From assembly GCF_026183695.1 (NCBI RefSeq), contig NZ_JAPFRD010000005.1:124001-188000 (forward strand): a DNA stretch of 64,000 bases, in the 5' to 3' direction. A model generated the notes under the pieces. The model worked only from the letters and a program-made list of their open reading frames with translations. It did no database searches and was not told the DNA's origin. The stretch's first letter is position 1, and the number at the start of each line of letters is the position of its first letter. This document shows positions 32,991-41,430 of this stretch, piece after piece. Source of the DNA: Alteromonas aquimaris (lineage in GTDB: Bacteria; Pseudomonadota; Gammaproteobacteria; Enterobacterales; Alteromonadaceae). Made by a program: the position numbers and the translations under genes.

Positions 32991-34130
32991 ATGAAAACTG
33001 TTGAAGGCCCACTGGTCTCTGTAATCGTGCCTAACTACAACCACGCAGATTACCTGGAAGAGAGGTTGCGCTCGATTCAATCCCAGACTTATAAAAATCT
33101 CGAAATCATTTTGTTGGATGATGCAAGTAATGATAATAGCATCGAAATTTTAAACAAATTTGCACACAGTGAGTCTCGAGTAAAAAAATGTATTTTTAAT
33201 ACAGTTAATAGCGGTCAGGTGAACTCACAATGGCTCACTGGAATTAACTCTGCTAACGGCGATTTTATCTGGATAGCGGAGAGTGATGACTCTTCTTCAA
33301 GTGATTTTTTGGGCACTCTATTATCTGAATTACAGCAAAGCGCAGAATGTGGCCTTATCTACTGTGACTCGAATGTCATAAATGAGCGGGGTACGATTCT
33401 CAGAAGGTACGATTTTAGTTCTCCGAAATATAAATCTATCTGGAATAATGATTTTTCAATGAATGGCAGGGAATTTATCAGTAACTTCTTAATACACAGA
33501 AACGTTATTCCGAATGTGAGTGGGGTGTTATTCAGAGCGGATTTATTGAGGGATAAAATCAACCAGAACAAATTAAGATATTGCGCAGACTGGTTTTTGT
33601 ACATCAACATACTGTTGAGTAGTAATGTTAAATATTTAAACAAACCTCTTAATTATTTCAGAAAGCATGACTTTACCACGCGAAATCACAATATAAGTAC
33701 GTATCGAAGAGAGTTGAAAGAAAAAATTTATATTTTGCGGTACCTTCTTAACATTTTTGATGATACTGAGACTGGGAACATCAAACGCTCACTCAGTTTC
33801 TTCTTTTCCAATAGACACAAGTATCGCAGAATTAGTCGAGCCATATCGAGTATCCGACAGCATAAGCAGATTGCGTGTAGAATAATACTTTATGGGGTCA
33901 ATGATATTAGTGAATGTTTGACGAAAGATTTGGTAAACCTTGCTTCTCGTATTTTTATCGTTGATACGTATAAGTGTGACGGCGAGTTGTCAGGCGTATC
34001 AGTTAGAAATATTCAACATTTCGATTTTAAATCCGATGACTATGTCGTGCTTTGCACATTATCCCATCATGCGGAAATGCGTAATACGCTCGATTCAATA
34101 GGATTTAACGGAACGATTATCAATGTGTGA
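32991..34130 (+). CDS. GT2 glycosyltransferase with Rossmann-like C-terminal tail
   Basis: Residues 1-230 form a family 2 GT-A domain (VSVIVPNYNHADYLEERLRSIQSQTYKNLEIILLDDAS..., then WIAESDDSS as the metal site). Residues about 294-379 form a degenerate Rossmann-like tail (CRIILYGVNDISECL...DYVVLCTLSHHAEMRNTLDSIGF), in which the GxGxxG loop is reduced to YGVNDIS. The 189-base gap before it has no recognisable gene and only weak promoter-like pieces. Codon use is markedly AT-rich, consistent with acquired DNA. Confidence 0.88.
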   Translation: MKTVEGPLVSVIVPNYNHADYLEERLRSIQSQTYKNLEIILLDDASNDNSIEILNKFAHSESRVKKCIFNTVNSGQVNSQWLTGINSANGDFIWIAESDDSSSSDFLGTLLSELQQSAECGLIYCDSNVINERGTILRRYDFSSPKYKSIWNNDFSMNGREFISNFLIHRNVIPNVSGVLFRADLLRDKINQNKLRYCADWFLYINILLSSNVKYLNKPLNYFRKHDFTTRNHNISTYRRELKEKIYILRYLLNIFDDTETGNIKRSLSFFFSNRHKYRRISRAISSIRQHKQIACRIILYGVNDISECLTKDLVNLASRIFIVDTYKCDGELSGVSVRNIQHFDFKSDDYVVLCTLSHHAEMRNTLDSIGFNGTIINV

Positions 34131-34137
34131 GAATTGA

Positions 34138-35541
34138 ATGGATAAAATTGTCGTTTTTACAAGTATTACAAAAAACTATTTGGCTAAAGCAAAAGTTCTG
34201 GCTAAATCATTTAAGGCATTTCATCCTGATATTGAATTTCATTGCGTTTTCTCAGAGAGTCTGGATGAACATGAAGATGCCAAAACGTACTCTGCTTTTG
34301 ATCGGGTAGTTGGCTTACACCAAGTAGCTGAAACATTTTCTCTTCAATGGCTATTTATGCATTCATTGGTAGAAACCTGTACGACGGTTAAGCCACTCTA
34401 TCTAACAAAACTGTTAAAGGAAGGCGTTACTAAAGTTATCTATTTAGACCCTGACACCAAGGTATTTCATTCCTTAGAAACAATACTTGAATGGTTGGAT
34501 TCATATGAGATTTGTCTTACTCCCCACATCACTGGAATTGATTTCGAAAGACAGTCCATTTTAGATAACGAAATTTCTGCAGCGAAACATGGGGTATATA
34601 ATTTAGGTTTTTTCGCTGTTAGTTCGGGCAGTGAGGGAAAAAAATTCGCACAGTGGTGGGCAGATCGCGTAGTCAATTTTGGTTATGCGCAAACTTTTAT
34701 GGGATGTTTTACCGATCAAAAAATCTGTGACTTTGTTCCTGCTTATTTTGACAAAGTACTCATATCCAGGCACCCCGGCCTGAATGTTGCTCATTGGAAT
34801 CTGAGCACAAGGAACATTACGGTTGAAAATGACATTTATTATGTTAATGGCCAACCCCTGTTATTTTACCATTTCTCGTCTTTCGACTCAGGTGTTGGTG
34901 AAAAAATGGCCTTTAAGTATTCTGAAGGCAACAAAAGTTTGGTAAATCAAATCTGGTTGAAATACATCAAGGAAAATGAAGAGCAAGGCAGTAGCGAATC
35001 TTCTCAGGCACCATGGCCGCTAGCCTATTTCGATAATGGGCAAGCCATCACGCTACCTATGCGCCTTTTCTATCGGCAGAATAATTTTTGCCGTTATATA
35101 TTTGAAAATCCCTTCGCTACATCCGGTAATAGTTTTTTGAAGTATTGGCATGAAAACGATGAGTGCCGGAAATTTGAGAACGCATGGAAGCAAGCAACTG
35201 ATTTTTTAAGCGGATTCTCGTTCCCCGGAGCCGATCAGTTTCTGGAAAAAAAATTAACAGCATTGTCTACCTTTGTTAAGCCCGAAATTGGCAGGTTGTT
35301 TATTTATGGGCTTAATAAATATGCGAGCGAAGTCATCGATATTTTGACCTTAAAAGGTATAGACAAATTTATCCTGCTCGATATAGATCCTGAAAAATCA
35401 GTTAATGGCGCCACAGCGTCTACGCCAGATTCTTTCCAATTTAATGAGTTCGACAAAGTCATCATATGTGGTAAAGCTAAACAAAAAGAAATGCGTGCCA
35501 CCATCGTTCGCTATAGCACTAGTGAGCCCGAATTTTTATGA
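34138..35541 (+). CDS. GT-A type glycosyltransferase with Rossmann-like C-terminal tail
   Basis: Residues 1-260 look like a nucleotide-sugar transferase of the GT8-like GT-A type (KIVVFTSITKNYLAKAKVLAKSFKAFHPDIEFHCVFSE, with YLDPDTKVF near residue 101 as the DxD site, and YNLGFFAVS). A linker of about 100 residues follows, then a Rossmann-like tail at about 383-467 (RLFIYGLNKYASEVIDILTLKGI...FDKVIICGKAKQKEMRATIV). The exact family is uncertain. It overlaps the following gene by four bases. Confidence 0.83.
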   Translation: MDKIVVFTSITKNYLAKAKVLAKSFKAFHPDIEFHCVFSESLDEHEDAKTYSAFDRVVGLHQVAETFSLQWLFMHSLVETCTTVKPLYLTKLLKEGVTKVIYLDPDTKVFHSLETILEWLDSYEICLTPHITGIDFERQSILDNEISAAKHGVYNLGFFAVSSGSEGKKFAQWWADRVVNFGYAQTFMGCFTDQKICDFVPAYFDKVLISRHPGLNVAHWNLSTRNITVENDIYYVNGQPLLFYHFSSFDSGVGEKMAFKYSEGNKSLVNQIWLKYIKENEEQGSSESSQAPWPLAYFDNGQAITLPMRLFYRQNNFCRYIFENPFATSGNSFLKYWHENDECRKFENAWKQATDFLSGFSFPGADQFLEKKLTALSTFVKPEIGRLFIYGLNKYASEVIDILTLKGIDKFILLDIDPEKSVNGATASTPDSFQFNEFDKVIICGKAKQKEMRATIVRYSTSEPEFL

Positions 35542-37112
35542 TGGAATATGAACAAAAGAGGCTGATGGTATGCTGGGAAAATGAGCTCGAAAAAGCGTTG
35601 GCTTACCGAGAAGAACTGCATTTAACTCATATTTTGATATTCGACAAAAATGGTAATAGCAGTCTCGCTAATTACGATGTTCCCAGTTTAACTTTATGTA
35701 ATGCCGACTTAACCCGATTTTCTCATAGAGAGCCAGTATTAAAGGCACATTCTAACCTAATGATGTGGCTATATAACGAGAAAAGCTTCTCAGACGTTTA
35801 CTGCACTCGAAAAAATGGATTAGCATATTTGTTGCTCAAGTGTAAGCAGGTGAGTTCGCGCTTAGACGATACCCACTTGCATCTGTGGGGAGAGCCTTCT
35901 GCTCAGCAAAGGCTTGAAGAATACAACACATATGCATCAAGAGATGAGCTACTGCAGTTATTTCTGGAAAGAAACCAGGAGTTAGTGAGTGCTGATGTTG
36001 CCTGTGATGAACAAAATACAGAACAAAAAGTATCGTTAATCATTCCCTGTTTCAATCGAACACAATTTCTCTCACAAACACTTCATTCGATTAGCCGTCA
36101 AACCTATAAAAATTATGATGTTGTGATTATTGATGATGGCAGTTCTGTTGAGGCGCAGCAGAAAATAAAAAGCATAATAGAAACGTTCCAAAATCTCACT
36201 ATCAAATTTGTGGTTAATCGAAAGTCTGTAGGTGCATCAAAAGCGCGCAATCTGGGAGTTGATGCAACGGATGCGCCTCTGATTATGTTCGTGGATGATG
36301 ATGACGTACTTCACCCAGAAGCAGTAACGAATCTTGTTAGCGCCATGCATCGCACCCAGTCGGACTTTGTCACTACGTCATTTTGTTACTTTGAAGGAAA
36401 TACCTACCCTAGTTTTTCGCAAACAGAAGCAACACTGATTCACTTCCATTCAGACCAGAACTGGTTAGCCGCATTAACTTATAACTGTGTCGGGGGAATC
36501 ACCACCCTTTTTAAACGAAGTGTTTTTTGCAAAGCGGGTGGATTTGTCAGTACACAACACGCAGGGGAGGAGGATTGGCAATTAATTTTAAAGCTTTCAA
36601 TCTCAGGGGCAAAGTCTGCGACTTTCCCTTATCCTATGCTTTGGTATAGAAACACACCATCAAGCCTTAGTAAAAGAGTTAATACTTATCACAGTAGAAA
36701 GCATCTCTTTGCGTTATATAAACAGGTCTTACCCAAACAACTTCATCATCTACCCGAATATGTTTCTCATCTGCATGAAGAGAAAGCGCAGCAAAGTATT
36801 GAGGCCGCATTATTTAAACTAGGTTTAAAGCTTGCCGGTAATAATCAGCAACCCATTTATGTATATGGGGCAGGCAAGTTAGGTAATAAAGTTCTATCAG
36901 TACTTTCTCACTCGGAGCTATTTGATAGAGTAATGGGAGTCATCGATATCAATGCTGCAAAAGTCAGGGTTGAGTTTAATATTCCAGTTAGAACTTTATC
37001 AGAAACACATATTGATAAGGATGCTGTTGTTATAATTGCGTCACTTAAATTTGTCGATGAGATAATAGCTGCGTTATCGACGTTTAATGTAACTATTCTG
37101 AGGCTGGATTGA
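35538..37112 (+). CDS. Glycosyltransferase with three parts: GT4-N-like, GT2 and Rossmann-like tail
   Basis: Residues about 165-400 are a clear GT2 domain (VSLIIPCFNRTQFLSQTLHSISRQTYKNYDVVIIDDGSS..., then FVDDDDVLHPEA as the metal site, and EEDWQLILKLS). The first 150 residues resemble the first half of GT4 enzymes (GLAYLLLKCKQVSSRLDDTHLHLWGEPSAQQRLEE) but lack the second half, so this part may only bind or dock. Residues about 438-524 are the best example of the shared tail (IYVYGAGKLGNKVLSVL...VMGVIDINAAK...DAVVIIASLKFVDEIIAAL). It overlaps the preceding gene by four bases. Confidence 0.85.
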   Translation: MMEYEQKRLMVCWENELEKALAYREELHLTHILIFDKNGNSSLANYDVPSLTLCNADLTRFSHREPVLKAHSNLMMWLYNEKSFSDVYCTRKNGLAYLLLKCKQVSSRLDDTHLHLWGEPSAQQRLEEYNTYASRDELLQLFLERNQELVSADVACDEQNTEQKVSLIIPCFNRTQFLSQTLHSISRQTYKNYDVVIIDDGSSVEAQQKIKSIIETFQNLTIKFVVNRKSVGASKARNLGVDATDAPLIMFVDDDDVLHPEAVTNLVSAMHRTQSDFVTTSFCYFEGNTYPSFSQTEATLIHFHSDQNWLAALTYNCVGGITTLFKRSVFCKAGGFVSTQHAGEEDWQLILKLSISGAKSATFPYPMLWYRNTPSSLSKRVNTYHSRKHLFALYKQVLPKQLHHLPEYVSHLHEEKAQQSIEAALFKLGLKLAGNNQQPIYVYGAGKLGNKVLSVLSHSELFDRVMGVIDINAAKVRVEFNIPVRTLSETHIDKDAVVIIASLKFVDEIIAALSTFNVTILRLD

Positions 37113-37121
37113 TAATTTTCG

Positions 37122-38249
37122 ATGGACAATAAATTAGTTGTAGTGCTAGGAATGCATCGCTCAGGCACGAGCGTTATTGCAAGTCTTGTTGAACAATGCG
37201 GTATTTCTACTGGAAATAATTTGCAAGAAGCTGGACCTGATAACCCTAAAGGTTATTGGGAAGATGCGACCATAGTTGGTATCAATAATCGATTATTAAA
37301 CTCCTTGAATAAAAGTTGGTATTCACTGACATGGCTTTCGTTAGACGATATTCAGATAAGTCCGCTTTTTATTGAGTTGAAACAACAGGCGATAGCTTAT
37401 TTGACTAGTATGCTCAAGAAGCATGGCGATATAGTGGTGAAAGATCCCAGAATGGCTACTTTGCTACCGTTTTGGGTTGAGGTTTTTACGAGACTCAATG
37501 TAGAAGTTCAATATGTAATCACCAAAAGAAATCCGATGGCAATAGCAAAGTCATTATATAAAAGAGATTCCTTCGATATTGAATATGCGACTCAGCTAAT
37601 TTTTTTAAATTGGGCTTCTATCGTACAGAATCTACCCGAATCTGCTTCATCCACGATAGTTGATTTCGAAGAGGTTGCACTGGACGAATTAACTGTAAAG
37701 GAAGCTTTGTCATCATTTCTAAATTGCAGCATAAATATAAATACACCAGCCAGGTTTGAAAAACTGCTTGTACATAATAATCCTGATCTACTTCAATCAG
37801 GCTTTATTTGGCAGCAACGTTTCATGTCAAATTTTCCGTACGAACCGGTTGACGAACAAAGAATCCTGTCACTTAGTTTATTTTATCATGCTCTTAATGT
37901 CGCGTATCTTCAACCTATGCACCAGAAATATGTGATTAATGAAATTAAAAGAATTGCCGATAGTTATAAACACAAAAGAGTAGTTTTATACGGGGCGAGT
38001 GAACTGGCGTCTGCATTGGTTGGGCAATTATTTGATTCAATAATTCTGGCGGTTGATTATGCTGCAATAGATGATCATCAGATTAATAGGTTCGGACTGT
38101 TCTTTCGCTCTCCCAAAACCCTCGCTGAAGTAGCACATGATGTGATTTTAGTTGCTGTAGCCGGAAGAAAAGCTGAAATAATGAAAATTCTTAGTCAGTT
38201 CTCCAACAAAAAAATTGTTTTTGTAGACGAATTATTATTCAAAAAGTGA
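37122..38249 (+). CDS. Sulfotransferase-like protein with Rossmann-like C-terminal tail
   Basis: Residues 1-250 resemble PAPS-dependent sulfotransferases: the 5'-phosphosulfate loop GMHRSGTS at residues 10-17, the NPKGYWEDATIVGINNRLL stretch, and VVKDPRMATLLPFW. Such enzymes transfer sulfate from PAPS to a sugar hydroxyl. Residues about 284-375 are the same kind of tail as in the four upstream glycosyltransferases (RVVLYGASELASALVGQL...DVILVAVAGRKAEIMKIL). A kinase activity cannot be ruled out from the P-loop alone. It starts 9 bases after the upstream gene. Confidence 0.82.
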   Translation: MDNKLVVVLGMHRSGTSVIASLVEQCGISTGNNLQEAGPDNPKGYWEDATIVGINNRLLNSLNKSWYSLTWLSLDDIQISPLFIELKQQAIAYLTSMLKKHGDIVVKDPRMATLLPFWVEVFTRLNVEVQYVITKRNPMAIAKSLYKRDSFDIEYATQLIFLNWASIVQNLPESASSTIVDFEEVALDELTVKEALSSFLNCSININTPARFEKLLVHNNPDLLQSGFIWQQRFMSNFPYEPVDEQRILSLSLFYHALNVAYLQPMHQKYVINEIKRIADSYKHKRVVLYGASELASALVGQLFDSIILAVDYAAIDDHQINRFGLFFRSPKTLAEVAHDVILVAVAGRKAEIMKILSQFSNKKIVFVDELLFKK

Positions 38250-38312
38250 AATAACAGTTATCACGCCCAAAATAATAATGAATAGTCTTAACTAGTCGGA
38301 ATTATTTCCTAA

Positions 38313-38356
38313 GGTAAACCAATGGTAAACGGATGGTAAATTAAACAACGGTTTAC
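38313..38356 (+). repeat. GGTAAAC repeat cluster (possible operator)
   Basis: GGTAAAC, GGTAAAC and GGTAAAT start at 38313, 38324 and 38335, exactly 11 bases apart, and an inverted copy (GGTTTAC) lies at 38350-38356. One-turn spacing places them on the same face of the helix, as in operators. They precede the methyltransferase-glycosyltransferase fusion gene by about 70 bases. Confidence 0.5.
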
Positions 38357-38422
38357 ATATCAGCTTTATACTCCATGACACTATAGCGTAACTAGTGTCT
38401 GAGGTGACGGAGACAAAATACA

Positions 38423-40594
38423 ATGGAAAAAACTATTGAGCAAATTATGGCGTCTTACCCTTATGAAAAGGGTGGGATTACGGTCGAAGAAGCAACGGCA
38501 TTATCTAAATACGCAGCAAATATTACTTTAGGGGTAATTGTTGAAATAGGCTCATTTAAAGGCAAATCTGCGCTTGCCCTTTCACACGGTGTTCGCTCTA
38601 CCCAATCAGAATCTCTAACCCCGATTTTTTGTATTGATCCCCATCAAGCTTTTACAGGCGAACTTGGGGGGAAATTTGGCCCCAATGATCGGAAAGATTT
38701 TTTTCAGCTAATGCTTGATAGTGGTGCTTATCAGGAAGTTAGCTTGATTAACTTGGAGTCAACTATCCCTGCTAAAGGCTGGGACAAACCTATTGGTATG
38801 CTTTTTATTGATGGTGACCATAGGTATGGTGCAGTTAAGGAAGATTATCAAAACTGGTATCCACACGTAATTGACGGTGGAGTCATCGCTTTTGATGATA
38901 GTAGATTTTTGAGTGGACAAACTCTCGGTTCGGCTCAATTTGTTGATGAACTGATAAAAGCAGGAGCCCAACCTATCGAAACGGTTGGCAAAATAACGTT
39001 TTTCAGAAAGCCCTGCGCAAAGCCTGTGCTTAGAACAACAACTAGTGTCAGAACTTTGTTAGTATACGCAGAACAAAATATTGTTTGCGGAGGCTTGATC
39101 CGCTTCGAGCGTCTAGGACATAAACTGCGCAGAAGAGGGGTTGAGGTCAGTTTTTGTTTTGAAAACTATAATGGCACCTGGCAGCCCACCGGATTCGAAT
39201 TGCTTACTCCGGAAGAAGCAAGCAATAGAAACTGGGGAGCCACTCTTATACCAGGCGCGGGCTTTTCTGATAATTTCATTGAATCACTGTCAACCATAAC
39301 ATCAAAGCAGTTTGGAATTCGGATTCAAGCAGTATTGAACGATCGTTCTCGCCGAGAGAGGTTTATTGCAGTGAACCGGGCCTTTAAACCAGATTCTGTT
39401 TTTTTCAATAACTCAGATTGGGAGGAGGGAAGTTATACAGATTTTCTTGCCAGGAAATTCACTGTCATAGAAGGGGCCGTAGATTGCTCACACTTTTATC
39501 CTGCCGTCAGTTCTAAATCAAAGACAAAGTTTGTTATAGGAATTAGCACGAAATCCCTCGAAAGAATGATGCCTGTCATGCAACAGTTAAAAGGCGACGA
39601 GGTTTTGCACGTTATGGGATATATCCCAGAGGCGGTTAAGCAAAGTGAAATATTCCAGAAACTTCACCAGCGCAACGCTATTGTCGAAGAAGGAATACTT
39701 AGTGAACACGAGCTTCCTGCTTTTTATCACAAATGTCATTGCATAGTGCATGTGGAAGATCATGCTGGCTGGGCTAATACTGCCGCTGAAGCATTAGCTT
39801 GTGGCGTCCCACTGATTTGCACCAGCGCGGGAACTAAAGCATTTGCCACGCATAAAAAGACAGCATTGATCTTGGAGAAATATTCCACTGAAGCATGTGT
39901 GGATGCGATAAATGAAGTTATTAATAATCCAGATGAAGCTATTCTTCGAGCATCAGCTGGAAGAACAGCCATCCAACGACATGATTGGGACACATTCTGT
40001 GATGAATTTATACTGCTGTTGAATGATGATGGACGAGAACACTATTTACGTTTACCTGATCTGAACATGTTTGGTAAATGGCCCGTCCATACTCGAACTG
40101 AGGTACTCCCGATTTTGAAGGATTTGGTCGAAGGAGCCAGCATATTTGATGCAGGGTGTGCAGAAGGTTATATAGGCTATTTGTTATTGCAAGCTGGCTG
40201 TAAGCGATTGGATGGAGTTGAGTTGGACGGTGGAAGAATCTTAACTGCACGAGCGTTGAGCGCAGATGATGCTAGGGCCAACTTTATTCACGCCAGCCTC
40301 TCTCCTTGGTCTGACTTTATAGAAAAGTATAATAACAAATTGTTAAAAAAATATGATTTGGTATTGTACTTAGCGGTGCACCAACACATTCCTGAATCTG
40401 AACGTATAGCTACCTTGACAGGGTTGTTAGCTCGAGCTTCAAAATGGTTTGTGATGAGAATCCCAGCCAGCTATTACCAGGACACTCAGTTGAATCGTAT
40501 GCTCAGTCAGTCTGGATTTACCCTACACTCTGAGCACTTATCTGATAATCCGGGTGGAGCAGGACCGATTAGACTTTACAGAAGGGATAACTAG
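38423..40594 (+). CDS. Methyltransferase-glycosyltransferase-methyltransferase fusion
   Basis: This 723-residue protein has three parts. Residues about 1-190 are a class I methyltransferase of the Methyltransf_24 type (GVIVEIGSFKGKSALALSHG, IFCIDPHQAF, MLFIDGDHRYGAVKEDYQNW). Residues about 205-535 look like a GT-B group 1 (GT4) transferase (HVEDHAGWANTAAEALACGVPLICTSAG near residue 446). Residues about 560-720 are a second SAM-type domain (SIFDAGCAEGYIGYLLLQAGC, GVELDGGRILTAR). It could add and methylate a sugar at two positions. It has a separate upstream region with a repeat cluster. Confidence 0.87.
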   Translation: MEKTIEQIMASYPYEKGGITVEEATALSKYAANITLGVIVEIGSFKGKSALALSHGVRSTQSESLTPIFCIDPHQAFTGELGGKFGPNDRKDFFQLMLDSGAYQEVSLINLESTIPAKGWDKPIGMLFIDGDHRYGAVKEDYQNWYPHVIDGGVIAFDDSRFLSGQTLGSAQFVDELIKAGAQPIETVGKITFFRKPCAKPVLRTTTSVRTLLVYAEQNIVCGGLIRFERLGHKLRRRGVEVSFCFENYNGTWQPTGFELLTPEEASNRNWGATLIPGAGFSDNFIESLSTITSKQFGIRIQAVLNDRSRRERFIAVNRAFKPDSVFFNNSDWEEGSYTDFLARKFTVIEGAVDCSHFYPAVSSKSKTKFVIGISTKSLERMMPVMQQLKGDEVLHVMGYIPEAVKQSEIFQKLHQRNAIVEEGILSEHELPAFYHKCHCIVHVEDHAGWANTAAEALACGVPLICTSAGTKAFATHKKTALILEKYSTEACVDAINEVINNPDEAILRASAGRTAIQRHDWDTFCDEFILLLNDDGREHYLRLPDLNMFGKWPVHTRTEVLPILKDLVEGASIFDAGCAEGYIGYLLLQAGCKRLDGVELDGGRILTARALSADDARANFIHASLSPWSDFIEKYNNKLLKKYDLVLYLAVHQHIPESERIATLTGLLARASKWFVMRIPASYYQDTQLNRMLSQSGFTLHSEHLSDNPGGAGPIRLYRRDN

Positions 40595-40596
40595 TT

Positions 40597-41292
40597 ATGT
40601 CAAAGCGAATAGTCGTCTCTTTTCCTAAATCTGGTAGAAGCTGGTTGAGGTATGCCATCGAGCTTACGGGTAAGGCGAGCGATATTGTCTTTTGTCATGA
40701 TGAATTCGAATATAATGATGCCACTAAACCTGCGCTGAACTTTAATAGCGATATTCGGCAGAAACGCTATGGTGGTGAATCCGGTAAGCTCGTTTATGTA
40801 GATAGAGACACGCGAGATACTATCGTAAGTTTATACAATCAGGTAACAGGACGATTCAACGATATTTTTAATTATCCTGATAACATCTCTGCTTTCATTA
40901 GAGATGAATATTTTGGTGTAGATAATCTTATCAAGTTTCAAAAAATGTGGCGGAACCTTGCAGTCCAGAATCATTGGCTGGTAGTACGTTATGAAGAAAT
41001 GCATAATGATTTTGAGGAAGTGTTGACGCAAGTTTGTGAGTATTTCGAAATAAATATTGACCATGAACGCATACAGGAAATATCTGAGCAGGCGTCATTT
41101 ACCAACATGCGACAGTTAGAATTAAGTGGAAACTCCAATAGACCTTGGCTCACACCAAGAAACAATTATTCTAAAGTAAGAAAAGGGATCGTCGGGGGGT
41201 ATACCTCAGAACTTGGCTTAAATGATATTAAGTATATCGAAAATAGAATGAAACACTTTGGGTTAAGAAAGAATATTGCTGATTCAAATTGA
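40597..41292 (+). CDS. Sulfotransferase, family 1 type
   Basis: This 231-residue cytosolic-type sulfotransferase has the 5'-PAPS loop FPKSGRSWLRY near residues 9-19, the RDTRDTIVSLYNQV segment that often contacts the 3'-phosphate, and KVRKGIVGGY near residue 193, matching the RKGxxGD/xW site. It is unlike the other sulfotransferase in the island, so the two probably sulfate different positions. It starts 2 bases after the fusion gene. No PAPS synthesis genes occur in the window. Confidence 0.88.
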   Translation: MSKRIVVSFPKSGRSWLRYAIELTGKASDIVFCHDEFEYNDATKPALNFNSDIRQKRYGGESGKLVYVDRDTRDTIVSLYNQVTGRFNDIFNYPDNISAFIRDEYFGVDNLIKFQKMWRNLAVQNHWLVVRYEEMHNDFEEVLTQVCEYFEINIDHERIQEISEQASFTNMRQLELSGNSNRPWLTPRNNYSKVRKGIVGGYTSELGLNDIKYIENRMKHFGLRKNIADSN

Positions 41293-41371
41293 TAGTCTCA
41301 CTCTATATTTAACTGGGCATTACTGGGTATGCTAACTTATACGCAAGTATCTATCTGAATCTTAAGAGTAC

Positions 41372-41387
41372 TGGTGGCACTGTTGCT
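41372..41387 (+). promoter_or_regulatory. Possible sigma-54 promoter of the divergent flagellin
   Basis: TGG at 41372 and TTGCT at 41383 have the correct spacing of the -24 GG and -12 GC, and the leader would be about 33 bases. The inner -24 bases are poor. A sigma-70 alternative (TTGCTC-16-TATACT) overlaps, so the sigma factor is uncertain. Confidence 0.4.
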
Positions 41388-41430
41388 CTGAAACTTTTAA
41401 TTGTTATACTCGCACAAGAGGTGCATACAT

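Noticed and set aside
41376..41387. TGGCAC-TG-TTGCT as a sigma-54 promoter
   Set aside because: The two boxes are too close (9 instead of 12 bases between GG and GC). The overlapping TGG at 41372 has the right spacing and was listed instead.
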